Shown here in pieces: positions 26,877-33,781 of a stretch of 64,000 bases of DNA. A program made the translations under genes and the position numbers. Numbering within the stretch: position 1 is the first letter of the stretch; each line of letters starts with the position of its first letter. Source of the stretch: Chromatiaceae bacterium (GTDB lineage: Bacteria > Pseudomonadota > Gammaproteobacteria > Chromatiales > Chromatiaceae); contig JACDZG010000002.1 of assembly GCA_013426805.1 (NCBI GenBank), positions 62,001-126,000 of the forward strand, given 5' to 3'. The notes under the pieces were generated by a model. The model saw only the letters and a list, made by a program, of their open reading frames with translations, searched no databases and was not told the DNA's origin.

Positions 26877-28436
26877 ATGACCCGCAAACGCCTGCCCATC
26901 GGCATCCAGACCTTCCGCAAGATCCGCGAGGATGACTGTTACTACGTCGACAAGACGAACTTTGCCCTCAAGCTGATCGAGGAGGGCACACACTATTTTC
27001 TTTCCCGGCCGCGCCGGTTCGGCAAGTCGCTGTTCCTGGATACCCTGGCCGAGATCTTCGCCGGCAGTGAGCCGCTCTTTCGCGGGCTCTTCATCCATGA
27101 CCGCTGGGAGTGGTCGCGGCCCGCGCCGGTCATCCGTCTGAGCTTCGGCGGCGGCCTGCTCCACAGCGCGGACGGGCTGACGCTGAAGATCCGTGAGTTG
27201 CTCTCGATCAACCAGGACGCTCTGGGGCTGCACTGCGCACAGCCGACCACCTCCGGCTGCTTCGGCGAACTGATCCGCAAAGCCCACGCCGCTGCCGGGG
27301 AGCGGGTGGTGATCCTGGTCGACGAGTACGACAAGCCCATCCTGGACAATCTCGGCACGCCGGAGGTCGCGCGCGAGCTGCGCAACGGACTGCGCGATCT
27401 GTATTCAGTCATCAAGGATGAAGACGCGCATGTGCGCTTCGTCTTCCTGACCGGCGTGTCCAAATTCAGCAAGATCAGCCTGTTCTCCGGGCTGAACAAC
27501 CTGCGCGACATCACGGTGTCGGCGGCGCACTCGGCGATCTGCGGCTATACCGAAGCGGACCTGGACCAAGTGTTCGCCGCCGAACTGGACGGACTGGACC
27601 GCGAGCGGATTCGGGAGTGGTACAACGGGTACAACTGGACCGGCGACGCCGTCTACAACCCGTTTGACCTGTTGCTGCTCTTTGCCGAGCGCCAATTCCG
27701 CCCCTGGTGGTTCGAAACCGGCACCCCGACCTTCCTGGTCGATCTGCTCACCGAGCGCGACAGCTGGCTGCCCGACCTGGGGCGGCTGGAGACGGATGCC
27801 GACATCCTCGCGACCTTCGACGTGGGCAACATCCCCACCGCGGCGCTGATGTTCCAGGCCGGCTATCTGACCATCGCGAGCGAAGAAGAAATCAGCGGCA
27901 ACTACTATTACCGGCTGCGCTACCCCAATCGGGAAGTTTACCAAAGCCTCAACGCCAGCCTGCTGCGCGCCTGGGTGCCCGATGCACAAGCGTCGGTCCG
28001 CCACCGTAAATCGCTGTATCAACTGCTGCTGAGCAACGACTTCCCGGGCCTGCAGGCCCTATTCAGCGCCTTCTTCGCCGGCATCCCCGGCGACTGGTAC
28101 CGCAACAACCGGATCGCGCATTACGAAGGCTACTACGCCAGCGTCTTCTACACCTATTTCGCCGCCCTGGGTCTGGACCTCACGCCGGAAGACAGCAGCA
28201 ACCACGGCCGACTCGACCTGGCCCTGCGCTTCAACGGGCACATCTATCTCTTCGAATTCAAAGTGGTCGAACTGACCCCCGACGGCCGGGCACTCCAGCA
28301 GATCAAAGACCGCGGCTACGCGGACAAATACCGCGCCGCCGGCCAACCGATTCACCTGATCGGCGTCGAGTTCAGTCGGGACAGCCGCACCGTGGTCGGG
28401 TTCGAGGTCGAGACGCAGGCCTTGGACGCCAACTGA
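26877..28436 (+). CDS. AAA-ATPase-like / PD-(D/E)XK nuclease protein (DUF1703)
   Basis: 519-residue protein of the AAA-ATPase-like/DUF1703 family. It starts LPIGIQTFRKIREDDCYYVDKT, followed by the P-loop-like SRPRRFGKSLFLDTLAEIF (about residues 43-61) and the Walker-B-like VVILVDEYDKPILD. The C-terminal PD-(D/E)XK-like nuclease core shows GRLDLALRF and YLFEFKV. The family is expanded in many environmental bacteria and has no firm function; defence or selfish-element roles are proposed. It is the only gene between two identical 20-bp repeats, which fits recent insertion as a single-gene cassette. Confidence 0.88.
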   Translation: MTRKRLPIGIQTFRKIREDDCYYVDKTNFALKLIEEGTHYFLSRPRRFGKSLFLDTLAEIFAGSEPLFRGLFIHDRWEWSRPAPVIRLSFGGGLLHSADGLTLKIRELLSINQDALGLHCAQPTTSGCFGELIRKAHAAAGERVVILVDEYDKPILDNLGTPEVARELRNGLRDLYSVIKDEDAHVRFVFLTGVSKFSKISLFSGLNNLRDITVSAAHSAICGYTEADLDQVFAAELDGLDRERIREWYNGYNWTGDAVYNPFDLLLLFAERQFRPWWFETGTPTFLVDLLTERDSWLPDLGRLETDADILATFDVGNIPTAALMFQAGYLTIASEEEISGNYYYRLRYPNREVYQSLNASLLRAWVPDAQASVRHRKSLYQLLLSNDFPGLQALFSAFFAGIPGDWYRNNRIAHYEGYYASVFYTYFAALGLDLTPEDSSNHGRLDLALRFNGHIYLFEFKVVELTPDGRALQQIKDRGYADKYRAAGQPIHLIGVEFSRDSRTVVGFEVETQALDAN

Positions 28437-28493
28437 GCATCGCCGGCTGAGCGTGTCGGTCCCCTTAGCGGACCCGACGCAGGCCGCTACCCA

Positions 28494-28513
28494 TAGGGTC
28501 CGCTGTGCGGACC
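28494..28513. repeat. 20-bp repeat TAGGGTCCGCTGTGCGGACC, right copy
   Basis: Exact direct copy of the 20-bp element found upstream of the DUF1703 gene, 57 bases after that gene's stop codon. Confidence 0.75.
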
Positions 28514-28640
28514 AGTGGCCTCGTTGTTGGCGCAATGGCCGAGATGATAATCGAGGCCCTTCACGGCCTTGATCGTCACTCCGGCGACTGGAGGCCGAGG
28601 CTTTTACTCTGGCTTCCACGCTCCGGCGTCACTGCCATTC

Positions 28641-28774
28641 AGTGAAGCGCCGACGGCGCGGCTTCTCGTTCCCACGCTCCGCGTGGGAATGCCGGGCGGG
28701 CGCTCCGCGTCCGGTCTTGGCGCCGGACGCGGAGCGCCCGCACGTGCTCCCACGCAGGAGCGTGGGAGCCAGAA
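28641..28774 (+). repeat. 134-bp inverted repeat, arm A (left border of the DGR block)
   Basis: GC-rich element made of nested palindromes (TTCCCACGC-TCC-GCGTGGGAA, GGGCGCTCCGCGTCC...GGACGCGGAGCGCCC, and TCCCACGC...GCGTGGGA). The reverse complement of the whole 134 bp occurs at 36689-36822 with only two mismatches by eye. The two arms enclose both diversified receptors and the DGR core. Confidence 0.85.
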
Positions 28775-28924
28775 TGGGCTCTGCGTCCAGTGCGCAGAAC
28801 GGACGCGGAGCGCCCGCACGACACTCCCACGCTGGAGCGTGGGAGCGAGCGACTCCGGACAACGACTTGACAACGACCCCGCCGCCGGAAAACCATCCCC
28901 CGAACCAGCAAGGAGCCCACGCGG

Positions 28925-31705
28925 ATGCCCACCCACGCCCAACGCGACCTGCCGATCGCCGAGACCCTGCGCGACCTGCTCGCCGGCCTGCCGCTGTGGC
29001 AGGAAGAGCGCGACCGGCGGGCCTTCCTGGAACTAGTCCTGCACGGCCACCCGGCCCTCGCTGATGTTCAGTTCGGCGGCAAGCCGCTCACCGTCGCCGC
29101 CGAATTGGTGACCCGGCTGCGCGCGCACGACTACCGCGCCCTGCCCGACCCCGCCGCCGAACCCCCGGTCTGCGCCCTGATCCGCGAAATCCGCACCCGC
29201 CGCGAGGACGGCAACCGCGACACCGCCGAGCGCAGCGCCGTCCTCGCCCGCTTCTTCGGCTGCGACCCGCCGCCCCGCGTCGCCCTGGCCGGTTCACCCT
29301 ATCCCGGACTCATGGCCTATGACTGGGGCCAGCACCCCGAACTCGCCCGGCTATTGTTCGGCCGCGAGCCCGAGACCCTGGATCTGCTGGAACGGCTGCG
29401 CGATCCCGCGGCCGGGCGCTTGCTCATCGTCAGCGGCGCCTCCGGTTCCGGCAAATCCTCGCTGGTCAAGGCCGGCCTGTGGCGCGCCCTGGCGGAGCCG
29501 CCGGACCCCCAGGACCCGACACCCGAGCCCATCGCCGGCTGCCGCGACTGGGTGATCAGCGCCATGACCCCGACCGGCGACGGCGACGACCCCTTCTTCA
29601 CCCTGGTCAACAGCGTCCGCGAGCACTGGCGCGAGGGCCGCCTGCGCCCCGCCGAGGTGGCGCGGCGGCTGCGCGCCGACCCCGCCGCCTTCCCGGAGTT
29701 CCTGCACCAGTTGCTGCACGGCCGCCCCGTCTGGCTGCTGATTCTCGACCAACTGGAAGAGCTCTTCACGCCCGCCGCCGACACCGACCGGGATGCCTTC
29801 ATCGATCTGCTGCTGCGGGCTGTGGAGGAGCCGCAAGTGCGTGTGATCGCCACCCTGCGCTCCGACTTCCTGCCCCAGGTCATCGCCCATGCCGGCCTGT
29901 GCCGGGCGCAGAACCGCGGCGGCTACGGCCTCGGCGCCCCCGGACCGCTCGCCCTGGCCCGGATGATCGAAGGTCCGGCCCAGGCCGTCGGCCTGGCGAT
30001 CGAACCCCAACTCACCGCGCAACTGGTGCAGGAGGCCGACCGCGAACCCGGCGGCCTGGCCCTGCTCGCCGCCGCCTTGCAGGACATCGGTCTTGCCGCC
30101 GGCGACGACCGGACCCTGCAACTGGCCTGCTATCGCGAGGTGGTCGGCGGCCTCGCGGGCGTGCTGAGCACGCGCGCCGAGCGCGGACTCGCCCTGCTGG
30201 GTGACGAGGGTCCGGCCGCCCTGCCCCGCGTCTTCGCCCACCTGGTCCACCTCGACCCCGAGACCGGCGCCGCCACCCGCCGCCGGGCACCGCTCGCCCA
30301 ATGGCCGGCCGACAGCGCGGAACGCCGGCTGATCGACTGCTTCGCCCGCGATGCCGACCGCCCGCGGGACGCCGTGCGCCTGCTGGTCTGCGACCGCGGG
30401 CGTGGCGGCGAGCCGACGGTCGAGGTCGCCCACGAGGCCCTGCTGCGCGAATGGCCGCGCCTGACCCTGTGGATCCGCACCCAGCGCGAGGCGCTGATCC
30501 GCCGCGACGAGGTGCTGCGCGACGCCGTCCGCTGGGACGCGCGCGGGCGCCCCGACACCCTGCTCCCGCACCCCGACGTAGTGGCCGAAGTGCGCGCTAA
30601 GTTCGCGGAGGCCGGGCTCTGGGACGAATTGCGCGGCGATGATCGGGTGGCCTACTTTCTGGCCCGCGACGACTTTGCCGATCTGCGCGACCTCACCCTC
30701 GGCGCATTTGAACGATGCGGCGCGGCCGGCGCCTCGGCCGCCTTGCCGCAATTGCTGTGGCTGACCGCGGCCGGTCGCACCTGGGAGACCCGCGCCGCAT
30801 TCGGCCGCTGGGCAGTGGCGCAGGCACCGGCACTGGCCGACTGGCTGCGTGCCGGCCTGGTTGAAGTGCTCCGCTTGCTGGCGCAGGACGACGCCCTACC
30901 CTGGCACCAGCGCCGGCCCGGCATCGGCGACCTGCTGGCCGCCCTGGGTGACGACCGACCGGGGGTGGGACTGGGTGCCGACGGCCTGCCGGACCTGGAC
31001 TGGGTCGAGATCGCGGCCGCGGATCGGCCGTTGCGCATCGCCCGCTATCCCATCACCAATGCGCAGTATCAGGCGTTCATCGACGCGCCCGACTATAAGC
31101 ACCCCGACTGGTGGCAAGAGGGCTATCTCGGCCCGCCCCCTGGTAATCCGCGCTGGGCGCAACCCAACCGCCCGCGGGTCAATGTCGCTTGGGTCGAGGC
31201 CCTCGCGTTCTGTCGCTGGCTCACCGCCCGCTATCGGGCGGCCGGCCTGATCGGCGCCGACACCCTGGTGCGCTTGCCGACCGAAGCCGAGTGGGAAAGC
31301 GCGGCCGGCGGTCTGGACGGACGAGACTACCCCTGGGGGACGGGCTATCGGATCGGCTACGCCAACGTCGATGAGCGCTATGACCAGACCGGACCACACA
31401 AGCTGGACCAGACCACGGCGGTCGGCCTCTATCCGCAGGGCGTCTCACCCGCCGGCCTGCTCGATTGTGCCGGTAATGTTTGGGAGTGGTGTCTCAACAA
31501 ATACGAGAACCCGGCTGATACGGACACGAAAGGTGACGCTGCCCGTGCCTTGCGCGGCGGCTCCTGGAACTACTTCCCAGCCATCGCGCGTGTCGTCTCC
31601 CGCTTCAGGAGCTACCCTCCCGCCCGTAACAACACGGTTGGGTTCCGTGTGGTGTGTGCGTGCCCCATTCCCCTGAACACTGATCCACTGGTCACTGAAC
31701 ACTGA
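28925..31705 (+). CDS. DGR target 1: effector-associated domain - STAND NTPase - FGE/C-type lectin receptor
   Basis: 926-residue NLR-like protein. Residues about 10-115 form a helical domain (LRDLLAGLPLWQEERDRRAF) shared with the second receptor and the SEFIR protein, taken as an effector-associated domain. A STAND NTPase follows, with Walker A GASGSGKSSLVKAG (residues 171-184), Walker B WLLILDQLEELF (near 270-281), and VIATLRSDFL with the sensor Arg. EVAHEALLREWPRL marks the winged-helix end. From about residue 700 there is an FGE-sulfatase/C-type-lectin domain (YPITNAQYQAFI, LPTEAEWESAAG, CAGNVWEWCLN). Residues 873-914 are encoded by the variable repeat. AGGAG lies nine bases before the ATG. 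Cytoplasmic; predicted to sense a ligand through the diversified lectin surface and oligomerise on NTP. Confidence 0.9.
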   Translation: MPTHAQRDLPIAETLRDLLAGLPLWQEERDRRAFLELVLHGHPALADVQFGGKPLTVAAELVTRLRAHDYRALPDPAAEPPVCALIREIRTRREDGNRDTAERSAVLARFFGCDPPPRVALAGSPYPGLMAYDWGQHPELARLLFGREPETLDLLERLRDPAAGRLLIVSGASGSGKSSLVKAGLWRALAEPPDPQDPTPEPIAGCRDWVISAMTPTGDGDDPFFTLVNSVREHWREGRLRPAEVARRLRADPAAFPEFLHQLLHGRPVWLLILDQLEELFTPAADTDRDAFIDLLLRAVEEPQVRVIATLRSDFLPQVIAHAGLCRAQNRGGYGLGAPGPLALARMIEGPAQAVGLAIEPQLTAQLVQEADREPGGLALLAAALQDIGLAAGDDRTLQLACYREVVGGLAGVLSTRAERGLALLGDEGPAALPRVFAHLVHLDPETGAATRRRAPLAQWPADSAERRLIDCFARDADRPRDAVRLLVCDRGRGGEPTVEVAHEALLREWPRLTLWIRTQREALIRRDEVLRDAVRWDARGRPDTLLPHPDVVAEVRAKFAEAGLWDELRGDDRVAYFLARDDFADLRDLTLGAFERCGAAGASAALPQLLWLTAAGRTWETRAAFGRWAVAQAPALADWLRAGLVEVLRLLAQDDALPWHQRRPGIGDLLAALGDDRPGVGLGADGLPDLDWVEIAAADRPLRIARYPITNAQYQAFIDAPDYKHPDWWQEGYLGPPPGNPRWAQPNRPRVNVAWVEALAFCRWLTARYRAAGLIGADTLVRLPTEAEWESAAGGLDGRDYPWGTGYRIGYANVDERYDQTGPHKLDQTTAVGLYPQGVSPAGLLDCAGNVWEWCLNKYENPADTDTKGDAARALRGGSWNYFPAIARVVSRFRSYPPARNNTVGFRVVCACPIPLNTDPLVTEH
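31541..31664 (+). repeat. DGR variable repeat VR1 (in target 1)
   Basis: 124 bp that align without gaps to the template repeat. All 11 differences fall on template adenines: seven codons of AAC, plus CCA, ACC and GAC positions, change to T, G or C. The other 113 positions, including 13 unchanged adenines, are identical. It encodes the last FGE strands (RGGSWN...GFRVVCA). The invariant 3' part GTTCCGTGTGGTGTGTGCG probably contains the initiation-of-mutagenic-homology site. Confidence 0.97.
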
Positions 31706-31712
31706 ATTTTGT

Positions 31713-32876
31713 TCACTGAACACCGTCGCGCTGCGGGCGACGGTCCTGATGCTGCGCGCCGCGCCGCGATTTTTTTCTTGAAGGACACTTATCGTGTTTT
31801 TCCAGAGGGCCATCCCGTCCCCACACAAAGGGCTCCAGAATCCGTCCGCGCAAGCCCCAGGTATCGGCATAGCGGACGTGATTGATCCACCCTTGCACGC
31901 CGGCATCGAATTGCGCGAACGAGCAGCGGCCAACGCGCCACTCCTCGAATAGGCTGGTCAGTCGCCGGCCGGCGTGCCGAACCTTGCGCCCTTTCACCAA
32001 CCGGTGGGTCGGGAAGACCAGAAACCCCAACCAGGCGATACCGGCCGTCACCGGCTGCGCCTGCGCCTCGGCGGCGTGGATGGTGAGACGCAGCTGCGCG
32101 AGCCGTTCGACGCAGCGTTGCTTGTAGTCCCATAAGGTCGCCTTGTCATCGGCGAACAAGATCATGTCATCGACATAGCGGACATAAGCGCTGCAGCCGA
32201 GTTCGCGCGTCACGAAAAGATCGAACGGATGCAGGTAGCAGTTGGACCAGAACTGGGATGTCAGATTCCCGATCGGGAGCCCACGCGGGCGGCAGGCGGC
32301 GAGCAGGTCGTCACCCGCAAACCACACCATGCGATAGTCCTGCTCCAGAACACGATCCCCGCTGGCCAATATCCCGCGGATCAGATCGACGACGCGCGTC
32401 TCCTTCACGACCCGCTCCAAGCCGCAGCTCAGGATGGCGTGATCGATGGACGCGAAGTGCTGGACGATGTCCATGCGCAAGGCGAAGCGGTGGCGTCGTG
32501 CCAACTGCTGGACACGATCGATAGCGCCGTGCGTGCCCTTTCCGATGCGGTTGGCGTAGCTGTTGGGAAGAAAGCGCCGCTCGAAGTGCGGCTCCAGCAC
32601 ATTGCACAGGGCATGATGCACCACCCGATCCCGAAACGGTGCGGCACTGATACGGCGGCGCTTCGGCTCGTGAATATAGAAATGGGTGTAACCTCCGGGG
32701 CGATACTGATCCTGCATCAGGTCCCGGCGCAGCCCGAGCAGCCGATCGGCCAGCCGGTGTTCAAAGGCGGCGGTCGCGGCCGTACCGCGCTTGCCGCGCG
32801 ATGCTTGTTGCCAGGCGAGCAACAGGTTCTCCCAGGCACAAACCCGCTCGAAGGTGATGGAAAGAGGATCGAACAT
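31713..32876 (-). CDS. DGR reverse transcriptase
   Basis: 387-residue retroelement reverse transcriptase of the diversity-generating type. The N terminus has [18 protein letters not shown] motifs are [28 protein letters not shown] with catalytic Asp135, the DGR-diagnostic [13 protein letters not shown] (in place of the retroviral QG form), and the YVDD box at 234-237 (RYVDDMILF). No maturase, RNase H or integrase domain is present. It copies the template RNA with adenine mutagenesis. Its ATG shares the palindrome CATG with the divergent avd start, and no Shine-Dalgarno sequence is visible upstream. It runs toward target 1, with 7 bases between stop codons, on the same strand as the template repeat. 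Confidence 0.95.
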   Translation of the reverse strand: MFDPLSITFERVCAWENLLLAWQQASRGKRGTAATAAFEHRLADRLLGLRRDLMQDQYRPGGYTHFYIHEPKRRRISAAPFRDRVVHHALCNVLEPHFERRFLPNSYANRIGKGTHGAIDRVQQLARRHRFALRMDIVQHFASIDHAILSCGLERVVKETRVVDLIRGILASGDRVLEQDYRMVWFAGDDLLAACRPRGLPIGNLTSQFWSNCYLHPFDLFVTRELGCSAYVRYVDDMILFADDKATLWDYKQRCVERLAQLRLTIHAAEAQAQPVTAGIAWLGFLVFPTHRLVKGRKVRHAGRRLTSLFEEWRVGRCSFAQFDAGVQGWINHVRYADTWGLRGRILEPFVWGRDGPLEKHDKCPSRKKSRRGAQHQDRRPQRDGVQ

Positions 32877-33225
32877 GGCGGATGAAATGATTGTGTTGAC
32901 GCGGACCTATGACCTGCTTGCCTGGCTGCTGCCCAAGGGCGAGGGTTTTCCGCGGGTCTATCGGCAGACGGTGACCCAACGGTTGATGAACGCGGCCTTG
33001 GACCTGCAAGACGGGCTCTTTCTCGCCCAGAGTCGGCGCGGCGCCGCGCGGCAGGCGGTCTTGGCGGACTGCGACGCGGCATTGAACCGCCTGCGGCTCT
33101 ATATCAGGCTCGCGCACCGTTGGCGTTGGTTGACTGACGGGCAATATGAACACGTCAGCCTGATGATCGCCGAGATCGGCAAACTGTTGGGCGGCTGGAT
33201 CCGCCGACAGGCCGGCGGGGGGTGA
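32875..33225 (+). CDS. avd: DGR accessory variability determinant (Avd-like four-helix bundle)
   Basis: 116-residue helical, basic protein of the 23S-intervening-sequence/Avd four-helix family. Signatures are [20 protein letters not shown], then [30 protein letters not shown] and the C-terminal [19 protein letters not shown]. Avd binds the DGR reverse transcriptase and the template RNA and is needed for mutagenic cDNA synthesis. The ATG is backed by AGAGGA seven bases upstream, which lies inside the antisense of the RT gene. Unusually it is divergent from the reverse transcriptase and the two start codons overlap. Confidence 0.92.
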   Translation: MADEMIVLTRTYDLLAWLLPKGEGFPRVYRQTVTQRLMNAALDLQDGLFLAQSRRGAARQAVLADCDAALNRLRLYIRLAHRWRWLTDGQYEHVSLMIAEIGKLLGGWIRRQAGGG

Positions 33226-33396
33226 GCCGCCCCGGGGCCGGGAGTACCGGCCCAAGAGGAGGCTCGTTTCTCTCTTCGCCCGGCGGCCTCGGGCCGCGCG
33301 GACAGGACGCACCCGCGCCATCCCCCCTCACCCCGCCGCATCCCGCCAACCGTAATCGGCGGGACCTGTCGGCCCTTGAGGTCGGGAGGGGGATGT

Positions 33397-33520
33397 GGCA
33401 CGCACACACCACACGGAACCCAACCGTGTTGTTACGGTCGGTTGGGTTGTTCCTGTTGCGGGAGACGACACGCGCGTTGGCTGGGTTGTTGTTCCAGGAG
33501 CCGCCGCGCAAGGCACGGGC
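33397..33520 (-). repeat. DGR template repeat (TR)
   Basis: 124 bp on the minus strand, co-oriented with the reverse transcriptase. Rich in AAC codons when read in the target frame ([20 protein letters not shown]), as expected for a template whose adenines are randomised: AAC maximises amino-acid choice and avoids stops. It contains 24 adenines. It matches VR1 and VR2 at every non-adenine position. Just past its 3' end it reads ACATCC where both variable repeats read CCATTCC. Confidence 0.97.
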
Positions 33521-33655
33521 TGCAGCCGGGGCGCCCCGCCGGTTGCCCGGCCGGATGAGTGTACCCTGAAAGCGGTGGGTGCGTGCAGCCTATCGGCTCT
33601 TCGTTGCTTGAATCAGTGGAGGCCGTACGCCTGATCCACCGGTTGCGGGCCGGGT

Positions 33656-33690
33656 AAAAAAAAATTTTCTGCGCTTCGCGCAAGATTTTA
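33656..33690. terminator. Bidirectional terminator-like hairpin between target 2 and the template repeat
   Basis: Short GC stem TGCGC-TTC-GCGCA. On the minus strand it is followed by GAAAA and then a run of about nine T; on the plus strand by AGATTTT. It would stop target 2 transcripts before they reach the template repeat, which suggests the template RNA has its own promoter or depends on read-through. Confidence 0.5.
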
Positions 33691-33781
33691 AACCGCGCCA
33701 AGCGCGATACGCAATTTCTGTAGTAACTACTGGAAGAAACGTTACGCATCGCGGCCTAGGCGCGGTTTAGTGTTCAGAAGA

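Larger units (their letters stand above)
28437..28924. other. Palindrome-rich intergenic region upstream of the DGR receptor
   Basis: 488 bases without a real gene. It carries the right 20-bp repeat of the DUF1703 cassette, the 134-bp inverted-repeat arm A of the DGR block, and immediately after it a further CCCACGCTGGAGCGTGGGAG palindrome unit. Open frames here are by-products of the GC-rich repeats. The receptor's ribosome-binding site AGGAG is at the right end. Confidence 0.7.
33226..33781. other. DGR non-coding core between avd and target 2
   Basis: 556 bases with no real gene. They hold the template repeat on the minus strand, about 170 bases of GC-rich DNA between the template's 3' end and the avd stop (which could form the structured spacer RNA), and a terminator-like hairpin with A/T-runs on both sides. 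The minus-strand open frame that runs through the template repeat (33155-33511) is an artefact of its similarity to the receptor C terminus. Confidence 0.75.

Noticed and set aside
26877-28436. DUF1703 gene as part of the DGR system
   Set aside because: It is outside the 134-bp inverted repeats and has its own bracketing repeats and no shared domain with the receptors.
28569-28924. Several open frames on both strands (MKRRRRGFSFPRSAWECR and similar)
   Set aside because: They arise from the GC-rich CCCACGC/GCGTGGG palindromes; similar peptides appear in several frames and again at 36.7 kb, as expected for non-coding repeats.
31722-31744. ACCGTCGC/GCGACGGT hairpin as a DGR target-recognition stem-loop
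   Set aside because: It lies 58 bases beyond VR1 inside the RT coding end and has no counterpart after VR2, unlike the short-range hairpins of studied DGRs.
33155-33511. 118-codon minus-strand frame beginning [18 protein letters not shown]
   Set aside because: It is the DGR template repeat read in the target frame plus chance sequence; it lacks the rest of the receptor and a ribosome-binding site, and it runs into the antisense of avd.
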